From contig CAZRAL010000025.1 of the NCBI GenBank assembly GCA_964598005.1, positions 1 to 35,118 of the forward strand: a stretch of 35,118 bases of DNA, read 5' to 3'. This DNA comes from CAZRAL01 sp964598005 (lineage in GTDB: Bacteria; Pseudomonadota; Gammaproteobacteria; Burkholderiales; Usitatibacteraceae). Within the stretch, counting starts at the first letter, position 1; each line of letters starts with the position of its first letter. The notes under the pieces are model-generated. The model was not told the DNA's origin, searched no databases, and saw nothing but the letters and a program-made list of their open reading frames with translations. Shown here one piece after another: positions 25,219 through 33,757 of this stretch. A program made the position numbers and the translations under genes.

Positions 25219-25689
25219 ATGGATCATTCAAGAAGAAAAGCACTACAAACCTCAGGCGGCATCACCATCATGGCGCTTGCAGCCGCAGCGGGCTTGTTTA
25301 AAACCGGGGCTGCCTATGCAGGCGGATGGAATAGACCGGCATTTGAAGCCAAGAATTTGCAGGATACCGTCAAGGCGTTGGGTGGCATGCCTGCGATGGA
25401 AAGCAAGGACATTTCCATTACGTCCCCCGATATTGCCGAGAATGGCGCTGTGGTGCAGGTCGCGGTAAGCAGCAAACTGGCCAAAACGGAATCGATTGCG
25501 ATTCTGGTTGAAAAAAATCCCAATGCGCTTTCTGCCAATTTTTTCTTGCTTGATAATACGGAGCCCTTTATTTTGACCCGCGTCAAAATGGCCGAGACCT
25601 CCAATGTTTACGCGCTGGTAAAAGCGGATGGAAAATATTTTTATGCCGTCAAGGAAGTAAAAGTCACGCTGGGTGGATGTGGCGGTTGA
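25219..25689 (+). CDS. soxY: Thiosulfate oxidation carrier protein SoxY
   Basis: This 156-aa substrate carrier of the Sox cycle covalently holds sulfur intermediates on a C-terminal cysteine. A Tat-type signal (SRRKALQTSG, then a hydrophobic stretch ending AYAGG) directs export. The C-terminus is the invariant GGCGG with the carrier Cys154. The ribosome-binding site AGGAG precedes the ATG. Its partner soxZ follows after 59 nt. SoxAX loads thiosulfate here, SoxB hydrolyses off sulfate and SoxCD oxidises the remaining sulfane. Confidence 0.98.
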   Translation: MDHSRRKALQTSGGITIMALAAAAGLFKTGAAYAGGWNRPAFEAKNLQDTVKALGGMPAMESKDISITSPDIAENGAVVQVAVSSKLAKTESIAILVEKNPNALSANFFLLDNTEPFILTRVKMAETSNVYALVKADGKYFYAVKEVKVTLGGCGG

Positions 25690-25748
25690 TGGCCGTGCAT
25701 AGGCGTATTGGGTTTCAGTCTTTTGTAAACAGGGTTGAGGAGAAATAA

Positions 25749-26060
25749 ATGGCAGATCCGATGAAAATTCGCGCCACCGCAACAGGCGGCAAGGTCGTGG
25801 TAAAAATATTGATGGCGCATGAGATGGAAACCGGTCAGCGCAAAGACGCGGCTGGCAAGACTATCCCCGCCTGGTTCATTCAAAACGTAACCGCGACGCA
25901 CAATGGCAAGCCCGTGCTCTCCGCACAGTGGGGGCCAGCCGTATCGAAAAATACCTACCTGGAATTCAGATTCACAGGTGGAAAAGCGGGCGAGAAAATT
26001 GTGGTGACCTGGAAAGATAACCGGGACGAGCAACGTACCGACGAAGCGACTATTTCTTGA
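25749..26060 (+). CDS. soxZ: Thiosulfate oxidation carrier complex protein SoxZ
   Basis: This 103-aa immunoglobulin-like partner of SoxY has no signal peptide; it is normally exported with SoxY by the Tat pathway. Typical features are the start PMKIRATATGGKVVVKILMAHEMETGQRKD, PAWFIQNVTATHNGKPVLSAQWG and the end KIVVTWKDNRDEQRTDEA. GAGGAG precedes the ATG. After it the expected gene soxA is delayed by about 790 nt carrying an AT-rich membrane-protein gene. Confidence 0.98.
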   Translation: MADPMKIRATATGGKVVVKILMAHEMETGQRKDAAGKTIPAWFIQNVTATHNGKPVLSAQWGPAVSKNTYLEFRFTGGKAGEKIVVTWKDNRDEQRTDEATIS

Positions 26061-26185
26061 AAAATAGAAAAATGCCACTTTGAAGTGTGTAATAAATTAG
26101 CTTAGCGCTGCACAGAGCCATGTACTACAGCTAGTTGCATACCACTACATTTATCGTTAAACGTGAATAATCGAGAACTGTGAAA

Positions 26186-26596
26186 ATGACTTGCCAAGTT
26201 GAAAAAACAGGATTATGTGATTCTTTATCCTCAACGAGCCAGGTCCAAAAAACGTCATCTGCCAATAAATTTTTTCTACTTGTACTTTGTTCCGCAGTAA
26301 TTATGAATATTATTGCGATAGTGTTATTGGAGTTCTTGGTGTATAGACAACAATGGGCAGATACCCCGATAAATTATCGTCATGTTGTTGGAAAATATAT
26401 ATTGATCCTCGCATTTGGCTGCTGTTTTTTGTTTTCATTTCTTCATGCGCGCACAAGAAAATGGAATTTTTTTCTAAAACAACCAATTTCCTTTTTTATT
26501 TCCACTATCGCACTTCTTTTTTTTGCGACATTTCTGGAAGTTGTTTTGTTTATTTTTTCAATGTATGTCGTAGATTTATTTCGATTTTTTTGGTAA
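26186..26596 (+). CDS. Predicted membrane protein of unknown function
   Basis: The 136-aa product is not recognised. It has a polar N-terminus of about 28 residues and then three hydrophobic segments, at about 28-51, 68-87 and 101-128, consistent with an inner-membrane protein with three helices. The C-terminus is aromatic (VDLFRFFW). Codon use is markedly AT-rich compared with the sox genes around it. The ATG at 26186 is chosen over a GTG at 26180; the ribosome-binding site is weak. It lies between soxZ and soxA, which are usually adjacent in soxCDYZAXB clusters, so it is probably a later insertion. A Sox-related role cannot be shown. Confidence 0.6.
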   Translation: MTCQVEKTGLCDSLSSTSQVQKTSSANKFFLLVLCSAVIMNIIAIVLLEFLVYRQQWADTPINYRHVVGKYILILAFGCCFLFSFLHARTRKWNFFLKQPISFFISTIALLFFATFLEVVLFIFSMYVVDLFRFFW

Positions 26597-26650
26597 AAAC
26601 CACCTTCCTTGAAGACGCTTTGACTTTAAATTTTTTACTCGCACGTTTAG

Positions 26651-26797
26651 ATGGCGCGAGTTGACTACTTTAACCGCCAACCTAATGAAAGAACAATTTT
26701 TCCTCTGGGAGAGTATTTGTCCATCAAAACTGAAAACGCTCCAGGAAGCAAGTTGCCACTGATCTACAAACACATGATTTGCGAGTGGGGCATTTGA
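26651..26797 (+). CDS. Possible small ORF of 48 codons upstream of soxA
   Basis: An ATG at 26651 opens a 48-codon frame (begins MARVDYFNRQPNERTIFPLG, ends HMICEWGI) in otherwise empty sequence before soxA. There is no clear ribosome-binding site and an in-frame stop directly precedes the ATG. I do not recognise it; it may be a chance frame or the tail of a broken gene. Confidence 0.2.
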   Translation: MARVDYFNRQPNERTIFPLGEYLSIKTENAPGSKLPLIYKHMICEWGI

Positions 26798-26852
26798 ATT
26801 CCAACTATTGCATTCTTGGCCTGAAACTATCTATCGCTAGGAGAGACACTAT

Positions 26853-27671
26853 ATGCAAAAAATAATATTGCAGATTGCGATTGGCCTATTCATCTTTACC
26901 GCGATGTCCGTGCGTGGCCAGGCCAGTAGCGACGATGCGGTAATAAAAGAAATCGAAAAATACCGTCAGGCGTTGGCCGACGGCAATCCGGCTGAGCTTT
27001 GGGAAGCGCGCGGCGAGGACTTATGGAAGCAAAAGCGCGGCCCAAAAAATGTTTCGCTGGAGCAATGCGATTTGGGTATGGGCGTGGGCAAAGTCAAAGG
27101 GGCGTACGCAGTACTACCAAAATATTTTGCGGACACCGACAAAGTGCAGGATCTGGAATCGCGATTGGTCACCTGCATGGTGACATTGCAGGGGTTCAGC
27201 GAAGCGGATGCAAAGAAAAATCCCTTTGGCAGCCCCGAGCGCAAAGCCGATATGGAGGCGCTGGTGGCTTATGTCACCTCGGCATCGCGCGGCATGAAAA
27301 TGAATGTGGCGGGAACTCATCCCAAGGAAATTGAGGCCTACGAAATTGGCAAACACATGTTTTTCCACCGTGGCGGGCCGCACGATTTTGCTTGTTCCAC
27401 CTGCCACGGCGCGGATAACCAGCGGATTCGTTTGCAGGATCTGCCCAACCTGACCAAAAAGGAAGCCGCGCAACGTGCTTATACAAGTTGGCCGGCATAC
27501 CGGGTATCGCAAGGCGAAGTACGCTCCTTTCAATGGCGGCTGTACGATTGTTTTCGCCAGCAGCGTTTCCCGGAGCTGAATTTTGTTTCCGAAGGATCAG
27601 TGGCGTTGACCCTGTTTCTGGCTAAAAACGCCAATGGCGGCGTACTGAATGCGCCTTCGATCAAACGTTGA
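26853..27671 (+). CDS. soxA: L-cysteine S-thiosulfotransferase subunit SoxA
   Basis: The 272-aa heme-bearing subunit of SoxAX couples thiosulfate oxidatively to SoxY. The signal peptide ends near RGQA (23-24). Cys72 (EQCDLGMG) and Cys108 (VTCMV) correspond to the structural disulfide of the degenerate N-terminal cytochrome domain. One heme site CSTCH lies at 181-185, so this is the monoheme type. The catalytic cysteine, which becomes persulfidated, is Cys233 in YDCFRQQRFPEL. GGAGAG precedes the ATG. Its end touches soxX, and the two probably form one transcript. Confidence 0.96.
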   Translation: MQKIILQIAIGLFIFTAMSVRGQASSDDAVIKEIEKYRQALADGNPAELWEARGEDLWKQKRGPKNVSLEQCDLGMGVGKVKGAYAVLPKYFADTDKVQDLESRLVTCMVTLQGFSEADAKKNPFGSPERKADMEALVAYVTSASRGMKMNVAGTHPKEIEAYEIGKHMFFHRGGPHDFACSTCHGADNQRIRLQDLPNLTKKEAAQRAYTSWPAYRVSQGEVRSFQWRLYDCFRQQRFPELNFVSEGSVALTLFLAKNANGGVLNAPSIKR

Positions 27672-27679
27672 GGAATCAA

Positions 27680-28327
27680 ATGAAAAAACGAAAAATTGCT
27701 GGCGTGGTTATTTTTTCGCTATTGGCAGCGGGCTGCGCCACCGTGATGAATGAACAGGGCGAACAGGAAAAAACAGCAAAAGCAGCAAAAGCAGCAAAAG
27801 CTTTTGCGGTGATGAAGGCATCATTCAAAGATCGCGGGCAAGCCAAGGTCGAACGGCTGAATCAGGACGAGGCGCAAGCACTATGCTCGCAGAGTGCTGC
27901 CACAGGATTATCGAAAGAGCTCGCGCAAAAAATTGAGGCCGACAATCTTAAAAGCATTGTCTTTCCGGCAAGCGGAAAATTGATGGGCGATTGGAAGGAA
28001 GGCGAGAAAATCGCGCAATCCGGCGTGGGTAAACAATTCAGCGACGATCCTGCGCGGTCTTCGGGTGGTAATTGTTATGCATGCCATCAATTGTCCCGCC
28101 AGGAATTGTCGTACGGAACCATAGGCCCCAGTCTTTATAATTTCGGCAAACTGCGCGGTACCTCCGAAGCGATACAAAAATATACTTATGGGAAAATTTA
28201 CAATGCGCAAGCCTACTCGGCCTGCTCCAATATGCCGCGCTTCGGGCATAACCATATTTTGACCGAAGCGCAAATTCAGGATGTGGTGGCGCTGCTGCTG
28301 GCTGCTGATTCGCCGGTCAATAAGTAA
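27680..28327 (+). CDS. soxX: L-cysteine S-thiosulfotransferase subunit SoxX, lipoprotein-like
   Basis: The 215-aa cytochrome c subunit of SoxAX has a heme site CYACH at 132-136 and axial Met185 in NMPRFGHNHILTE. Signature GTIGPSLYNFGKLRG is present. The ATG at 27680 is used because TGAGGA lies just upstream; an in-frame TTG at 27668 adds four residues. Unlike the usual secreted SoxX, the N-terminus reads IFSLLAAGC, a lipobox with Cys19, followed by a low-complexity stretch KTAKAAKAAKAAKA from a 9-nt tandem repeat. It may be a membrane-tethered form with a flexible linker. Confidence 0.93.
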   Translation: MKKRKIAGVVIFSLLAAGCATVMNEQGEQEKTAKAAKAAKAFAVMKASFKDRGQAKVERLNQDEAQALCSQSAATGLSKELAQKIEADNLKSIVFPASGKLMGDWKEGEKIAQSGVGKQFSDDPARSSGGNCYACHQLSRQELSYGTIGPSLYNFGKLRGTSEAIQKYTYGKIYNAQAYSACSNMPRFGHNHILTEAQIQDVVALLLAADSPVNK

Positions 28328-28350
28328 CGGATGTTACGCGGAACCTTTCC

Positions 28351-28380
28351 TCGTCATTCCCGCGAAAGCGGGAATCCAGC
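28351..28380. repeat. REP-type palindrome between soxX and soxB
   Basis: The sequence TCGTCATTCCCGCG-AAAG-CGGGAATCCAG contains an 8-bp perfect stem (28356-28363 with 28368-28375) and a GAAA-like tetraloop. The CGTCATTCCCGC...GCGGGAATCCAG form is a very widespread proteobacterial intergenic repeat. It could stabilise or partly terminate the soxAX message ahead of soxB. Confidence 0.85.
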
Positions 28381-28401
28381 GACTTTACTGGTTCAGTATT
28401 G

Positions 28402-30126
28402 ATGAACATGGATCGGCGCGAGTTTCTGCACATGCTGGCAGTTGCCGGTGCGGGTGGTTTTATTTCATCCGGCAATACATACGGTAAGGCGACTGGCCCT
28501 TTTTCAGATCATTACGATCTGCCACGATTCGGCAACGTACATTTTTTGCACCTTACCGATTGTCATGCGCAATTGCTACCCATTCATTTCCGCGAGCCCA
28601 GCGTCAATTTGGGAGTAGGGCCGGCTTACGGGAAGCCGCCGCATCTCGTTGGTGAAAAACTCCTTCAATACTATGGCATCAAGCCGGGTACGCGAGAAGC
28701 GCATGCATTTACCTACCTCAATTTTCAAAAAGCCGCTGAACGCTACGGAAAAGTCGGCGGGTTCGCCCACCTTGCCACCTTGGTCAAGCGCCTGAAAGCC
28801 GAACGGCCTGGTGCATTGCTGCTGGATGGCGGCGATACCTGGCAGGGCTCGGCGACAGCTCTATGGACCAAGGGGCAGGACATGGTCGATGCCTGCCTCG
28901 AGTTGGGCGTGGATGTCATGACCGCCCATTGGGAATTCACGCTGGGCGATAAACGCGTCACTGAAATCGTCGAAAAAGACTTCAAGGGTAAAGTCGATTT
29001 CATTGCGCAGAATATTCACACCGCCGATTTTGGCGATCCGGTTTTTGCACCGTACGTGTTGAAGGAAATGAATGGCGTGTCGATTGCCATTATCGGTCAG
29101 GCTTTTCCGTATACGCCCATTGCCAATCCACGTTACTTCACACCTGACTGGAGCTTCGGTATCAAAGAGGCCGAGATGCAGAAGGCGGTGGAAGAAGTGC
29201 GCGCAAAAGGCGCGAAGGTCGTGGTGTTGTTGTCGCACAACGGCATGGATGTCGACCTCAAACTGGCTTCGCGCGTAACGGGCATTGATGCCATTCTCGG
29301 TGGGCATACGCACGATGGCATTCCCGCGCCGGTAATCGTTAAAAACAAATCAGGCCAAACGCTGGTGACCAACGCTGGTTCAAACGGTAAATTTCTCGGC
29401 GTGCTGGATTTCAATGTCAAGGGCGGGGGGATTACCGATTTCAGCTATCGATTGTTACCCGTGTTTGCAAATTTGCTCCCGGCCGATAAAAACATGGCGG
29501 CGTTGATTTCAAAAATCCGTGCGCCTTATGAGGCCAGACTGGCGGAAAAACTGGCGACTACCGAAGGGTTGCTTTACCGCCGTGGCAATTTCAATGGCAC
29601 CTTCGACCAGCTTATTCTCGATGCGCTGATGGAAATAAAAGGGTCTGAAATAGCTTTTTCACCGGGATTCCGCTGGGGAACATCGCTGTTGGCCGGGCAA
29701 CCCATCACGATGGAAGATGTGATGAACCAAACTGCCATTACGTATGCCCATACCACCGTTAATGAATTGAGTGGCGAAATGATCAAAACCATACTGGAAG
29801 ATGTGGCTGATAACCTGTTTAATCCTGACCCCTACTATCAGCAAGGGGGCGACATGGTGCGCGTAGGTGGACTGTCCTATACCTGCGATCCCAATGCAAA
29901 AATGGGGCACCGCATCAGCAATATGAAATTGCACGGCAAGCTCCTCGACGCAAACAAAAAATACAAAGTGGGAAGCTGGGCGCCGATCAGCGAGGGGGGG
30001 CATGGCGAGCCGGTGTGGGATGTCGTGGCAAAATATTTGCGCGATAAAAAAATCATCAAGCCGAAGAGTCCCAATACCCCTGTGCTGACAGGCATGCAGG
30101 CTAATCCGGGGATGGCGGCTGGATAA
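28402..30126 (+). CDS. soxB: Thiosulfohydrolase SoxB
   Basis: This 574-aa dimanganese enzyme of the 5'-nucleotidase/metallophosphoesterase family hydrolyses sulfate from SoxY-bound thiosulfonate. A Tat signal (MDRREFLHMLAVAGAGG) is at the N-terminus. Metal and active-site motifs are HLTDCHAQ at 50-57, GGDTWQGS at 143-150, HWEFTLG at 176-182, SHNGMD at 278-283 and GGHTHDG at 300-306. The 5'-nucleotidase C-terminal domain occupies about 370-555. ATGs at 28402 and 28408 are both possible; neither has a good Shine-Dalgarno. It is the last recognisable sox gene, followed after 26 nt by argJ. Confidence 0.97.
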   Translation: MNMDRREFLHMLAVAGAGGFISSGNTYGKATGPFSDHYDLPRFGNVHFLHLTDCHAQLLPIHFREPSVNLGVGPAYGKPPHLVGEKLLQYYGIKPGTREAHAFTYLNFQKAAERYGKVGGFAHLATLVKRLKAERPGALLLDGGDTWQGSATALWTKGQDMVDACLELGVDVMTAHWEFTLGDKRVTEIVEKDFKGKVDFIAQNIHTADFGDPVFAPYVLKEMNGVSIAIIGQAFPYTPIANPRYFTPDWSFGIKEAEMQKAVEEVRAKGAKVVVLLSHNGMDVDLKLASRVTGIDAILGGHTHDGIPAPVIVKNKSGQTLVTNAGSNGKFLGVLDFNVKGGGITDFSYRLLPVFANLLPADKNMAALISKIRAPYEARLAEKLATTEGLLYRRGNFNGTFDQLILDALMEIKGSEIAFSPGFRWGTSLLAGQPITMEDVMNQTAITYAHTTVNELSGEMIKTILEDVADNLFNPDPYYQQGGDMVRVGGLSYTCDPNAKMGHRISNMKLHGKLLDANKKYKVGSWAPISEGGHGEPVWDVVAKYLRDKKIIKPKSPNTPVLTGMQANPGMAAG

Positions 30127-30152
30127 ATACCAATTCATTTCATACCTCTCCC

Positions 30153-31382
30153 ATGACCATACATTCCGTACCCATTACCCCCGACTCCCTGCAACCCGTA
30201 ACCGGCGTCAAACTCGGTTACACCGAGGCGCACGTGCGCAAGCCCAATCGCAAGGACATGTTGATCATCCAGATCGAAGAGGGGAGCCGGGTGGCGGGTG
30301 TATTTACGCAAAACCGCTTTTGCGCTGCCCCTGTGCTGGTGTGTCGGGAGCACCTGAAATCCAAGGCTGATATCCGTGCCCTGGTGATCAATACCGGTTG
30401 TGCCAACGCCGGCACAGGCGAACCCGGCCTGGTGGACGCACAGGCCACCTGTATAGCCGTTGCGCAGGCGTTGAATTGCCAGCCGGAGCAAGTATTACCG
30501 TTTTCCACTGGCGTTATTATGGAGCGCTTGCCGATGAATCGTATTCTGGCGGGCATTCCCGATTGTGTAGCCCGCCTTGCGCCCAATCACTGGTTCGAGG
30601 CCGCGCACGCCATCATGACAACCGATACGGTGCCTAAAGCCATCTCGCGCTCCATCATGCTGGGCGACACCGCTGTGACTGTGACCGGTATCTCGAAAGG
30701 GGCAGGAATGATCCAGCCCAATATGGCGACCATGCTGGGTTTTATTGCTACCGATGCGGCGGTGGCGCAGGATGTGTTGCAGGACATTCTGCACTATGCA
30801 GTGGAGCGTTCATTCAATGTCATTACCATCGACGGCGATACTTCAACCAATGATTCATGCATTTTGATTGCTACTGGCAAAGCAGGTAATCCTTCGATCA
30901 ACGGTGAGGGTACGGCAGAATTTGCCCAGCTGCGCGATGCCATTACCGAAGTGGCGCTGTGGCTGGCGCAAGCGATTGTGCGCGATGGCGAAGGCGCCAC
31001 AAAATTTATGGCTATTACCGTGGAAGGCGGAAAAACGCGCGAAGAGTGCGTCAAAGTTGCCAAATCGGTAGCACACTCCCCATTAGTCAAAACAGCGTTT
31101 TTCGCCAGCGACCCGAATCTGGGACGCATCCTGGCTGCAGTGGGCAATGCAGGTATTGCTGATCTCGATCCCACACGTATTGGTTTGCAATTGGGCGGGG
31201 TACGGGTCGTGGAGCAGGGCGGGCGATCTTCAGCTTACCGTGAAGATGAAGCCGCTGCGGTCATGAAAAAAGACGAGATTGAAGTGAATATCGACCTTGG
31301 ACGCGGAGATGCCCATGCCACGGTGTGGACCTGCGATTTTTCGTATGACTACGTGAAAATCAATGCGGATTACCGAAGCTAG
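30153..31382 (+). CDS. argJ: Bifunctional ornithine acetyltransferase/N-acetylglutamate synthase
   Basis: The 409-aa enzyme moves the acetyl group from N-acetylornithine to glutamate, recycling acetyl in arginine biosynthesis. The autoproteolytic site is the conserved NMATMLGF, cleaving before Thr193 to give alpha and beta chains. Other signatures are NTGCANAGTG near residue 80, GISKGAGMIQPN at 179-190 and TIDGDTSTNDSC. The end SYDYVKINADYRS is typical. Length matches the family. It starts 26 nt after soxB but is functionally unrelated. Whether it also makes acetylglutamate from acetyl-CoA cannot be told here. Confidence 0.97.
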   Translation: MTIHSVPITPDSLQPVTGVKLGYTEAHVRKPNRKDMLIIQIEEGSRVAGVFTQNRFCAAPVLVCREHLKSKADIRALVINTGCANAGTGEPGLVDAQATCIAVAQALNCQPEQVLPFSTGVIMERLPMNRILAGIPDCVARLAPNHWFEAAHAIMTTDTVPKAISRSIMLGDTAVTVTGISKGAGMIQPNMATMLGFIATDAAVAQDVLQDILHYAVERSFNVITIDGDTSTNDSCILIATGKAGNPSINGEGTAEFAQLRDAITEVALWLAQAIVRDGEGATKFMAITVEGGKTREECVKVAKSVAHSPLVKTAFFASDPNLGRILAAVGNAGIADLDPTRIGLQLGGVRVVEQGGRSSAYREDEAAAVMKKDEIEVNIDLGRGDAHATVWTCDFSYDYVKINADYRS

Positions 31383-31420
31383 GGTGATTAAATTTTTAGC
31401 TTTTTTTATTGGGTGTATAT

Positions 31421-32821
31421 ATGAAGCGAATAGTTGTTCTGATTATTTTTTTGTTGGTTATTCCTCATGCCATAGCGGCGGCAGAAGTAAAAAAAATATG
31501 GAATAGCATAGAGCTTGCAACGGTCGAAAACCTCGAATTCCACTTGATGTATTTACCCATTGCTTCGTTAGGTGATGAAGAATGGATACGGCTGGTTTTT
31601 AAAAACAAAGGCGATAAGCCCGTTCAAATAAAGGATGTCAGTTATCGTATTGAAAGTGAAAGATTTTCCATCGATGGAAAAACAAGAATTGCTATAGCGG
31701 GGCTTGCTTCAGGTGGTACTCACAGCTTGTTTCCTCATGCGTGGGAAACAACACCGATTGCAGCTATCGTAATTTCTCCGGGAGAAACCTATGTTGTTGC
31801 TGGCTATCCCAGCCGCTATTCCTCTGCATTGCTTAATATGCCGCCAAAAGAAGGGCTGTTGGTAAAAGCGAAGCTCTATTTTGATTTAGACCTGAAGGGC
31901 ACTAAACGATTCTCTTCACCCAAGGAGGGGGCGTATTTTGAGTTCAAGTGGCAATATCCGAATAAAGATGATTTTATTCACATGCAGCAGCGGCTAAAGG
32001 TTTTGTTACGAGAAGCAAAATCTGAGTCGACTCATGCATACATACTTAAGACATTACTGGGTATTTCCGAAGTTTCGAAGGATATTTCTTTTGATGAATT
32101 GACTGAGGCTATCAATCGACGTAGTGGAAGAATGGGGGGGCGTAATTATTTAGTGGACCATTTATATCGAAAGTTCGATAAGGAAAAAGTTATCGATTTT
32201 TATTTAGCCCGGCTAAAAAATAAAGATACAAGAATATTTGATGATCTGATGGAACAAAAATCAATATGGAGCACAGCATTTATCGAGCCGCTTATTGTCA
32301 TGCATGAGAATATAGAAGATTCCGCTTTTAGAGCACTATTTGTATTGAATATGCACGTCGATGAATGGAAAAAAGATCGGGCTATTACTAGTCGTTTATC
32401 ATCGGCTGTACTAAAAAATTACGGTATGCTTCTTAAGCAAACACCTCAAAAATTGATCGAAAAAAATGAATTACAGGCTTGGTCAATGTATGTTTATGAT
32501 CTTGCGAATACTTACGATATTAATGTTTTACCTCTAATTGCTCCTTTTTTAGATTATAAAAACAAGGTTGTAGAGAGGCCACTCTTGTGGCCTAGTGGAA
32601 CATTACCGCCCCCTTATCGTGCTTGTGATGCTGCACTCCATGCAATTTTAAATATATTAGATGGTGATATAAAAAAAGCTTATTTAGAGATGGGCATCGT
32701 TATACCAACCCCATATGAAGATTGGCCTTCAACAACCGCGCCTATGCCCAGTGACGAACAAATAACGGTTTTGCGTGATGCCATGATTACAAAACTCAAA
32801 GCGCGGTTAGCTAAGCTCTGA
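31421..32821 (+). CDS. Predicted exported protein of unknown function
   Basis: The 466-aa protein is not recognised. A signal peptide (KRIVVLIIFLLVIPHAIAA, cleavage about residue 20) indicates export. The first 170 residues look beta-rich (RLVFKNKGDKPVQIKDVSYRI, YVVAGYPSR), like an extracytoplasmic sandwich domain; the remainder is predominantly helical, with repeated hydrophobic stretches such as FIEPLIVMHENIEDSAFRALF. A proline-rich stretch (PTPYEDWPSTTAPMP) is near the end. The ATG at 31421 is preferred over TTG at 31409. Base composition is clearly lower in G+C than its neighbours, and it separates argJ from the DUF815 gene, so horizontal gain is likely. Confidence 0.75.
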   Translation: MKRIVVLIIFLLVIPHAIAAAEVKKIWNSIELATVENLEFHLMYLPIASLGDEEWIRLVFKNKGDKPVQIKDVSYRIESERFSIDGKTRIAIAGLASGGTHSLFPHAWETTPIAAIVISPGETYVVAGYPSRYSSALLNMPPKEGLLVKAKLYFDLDLKGTKRFSSPKEGAYFEFKWQYPNKDDFIHMQQRLKVLLREAKSESTHAYILKTLLGISEVSKDISFDELTEAINRRSGRMGGRNYLVDHLYRKFDKEKVIDFYLARLKNKDTRIFDDLMEQKSIWSTAFIEPLIVMHENIEDSAFRALFVLNMHVDEWKKDRAITSRLSSAVLKNYGMLLKQTPQKLIEKNELQAWSMYVYDLANTYDINVLPLIAPFLDYKNKVVERPLLWPSGTLPPPYRACDAALHAILNILDGDIKKAYLEMGIVIPTPYEDWPSTTAPMPSDEQITVLRDAMITKLKARLAKL

Positions 32822-32854
32822 ACAAACCAATTAGCAGTTTGCCGCAGTAATCTT

Positions 32855-33757
32855 ATGTCGCCCACTAAACTGGAACACCTGTTTGATCGCGTCGACCACC
32901 TTGTCGCGCGCCTTGAAGCATTACTGCCTCCGCCCGTTACACCGCCGGATTTTCGCCAAGCTATGGCCTTTCGCTGGCGCAAAAAAAATGGCCGTGGCGT
33001 ACTGGAACCGGTAAAACATCCTCATGCCATCCGGTTTGCGGATTTGCTCGATGTCGATGCACAAAAAGAGCGGCTGATCGCCAATACCCGGCAATTTGTC
33101 GAGGGCCGTCCCGCGAACAATGTGTTGCTGACCGGTGCGCGGGGGACAGGAAAATCGTCGCTGGTCAAGGCGGCGCTAAACCAGTTTGCCAAAAAAGGAC
33201 TGCGGTTGATCGAGGTCGATAAATCCGATCTGGTCGATCTGGCCGATATCGTCGAATTGCTTGAAGGGCAACCACAACGGTTTGTTATTTTTTGCGACGA
33301 TCTGTCGTTTGAAGCCAATGATCCCGGTTATAAATCATTGAAAGTGGCGCTGGATGGCTCGATTGCCGCAGCATCCGAAAATATGCTGATTTACGCCACC
33401 TCCAATCGTCGGCATCTGATGCCCGAGCGCATGAGCGAAAATCTGGAGGCCCGTCACGCCGAAGATGGGGAGATTCACCCCGGCGAAACCACGGAAGAGA
33501 AAATTTCGCTTTCCGAGCGCTTTGGTTTATGGCTTTCCTTTTATCCCTTCGATCAAGAACAATATCTGGCGGTGGCGGAGCATTGGGTCAATGAACTGGC
33601 TCCTCAATTGAAGGATAAAGAAGCCATGCGTAAAGCAGCTTTGCTTTGGGCGCTGGAGCGGGGCGCGCGAAATGGGCGGGTGGCGTATCAGTTTGCAAAA
33701 AACTGGGCGGGGGAAAACGTAAGCTCGCCACCTCGCGCACGACGACGCGCTGCATGA
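32855..33757 (+). CDS. DUF815-family AAA+-like ATPase
   Basis: The 300-aa protein is a P-loop ATPase of the DUF815 family. Walker A GARGTGKSS lies at 94-102 and Walker B RFVIFCDDLSFE at 142-153. An arginine and sensor region (IYATSNRRHLMPERM) follows, then FGLWLSFYPFDQEQYL and a helical C-terminus. The function of the family is not established. It is distinctive that the stop overlaps the next gene by ATGA. The basic C-terminal tail (RARRRAA) is unusual but short. The start has no strong Shine-Dalgarno. Confidence 0.93.
   Translation: MSPTKLEHLFDRVDHLVARLEALLPPPVTPPDFRQAMAFRWRKKNGRGVLEPVKHPHAIRFADLLDVDAQKERLIANTRQFVEGRPANNVLLTGARGTGKSSLVKAALNQFAKKGLRLIEVDKSDLVDLADIVELLEGQPQRFVIFCDDLSFEANDPGYKSLKVALDGSIAAASENMLIYATSNRRHLMPERMSENLEARHAEDGEIHPGETTEEKISLSERFGLWLSFYPFDQEQYLAVAEHWVNELAPQLKDKEAMRKAALLWALERGARNGRVAYQFAKNWAGENVSSPPRARRRAA

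Noticed and set aside
26576..26773. 65-aa minus-strand frame between the membrane protein and soxA
   Set aside because: It has no ribosome-binding signal or recognisable motif and overlaps the end of the membrane-protein gene in antisense.
33646..33753. Longer N-terminus for the Nudix-ThiE fusion
   Set aside because: The extra 36 codons overlap the DUF815 coding sequence in another frame; the ATG at 33754 starts exactly at the conserved VTEVAAAVIL and forms an ATGA junction.
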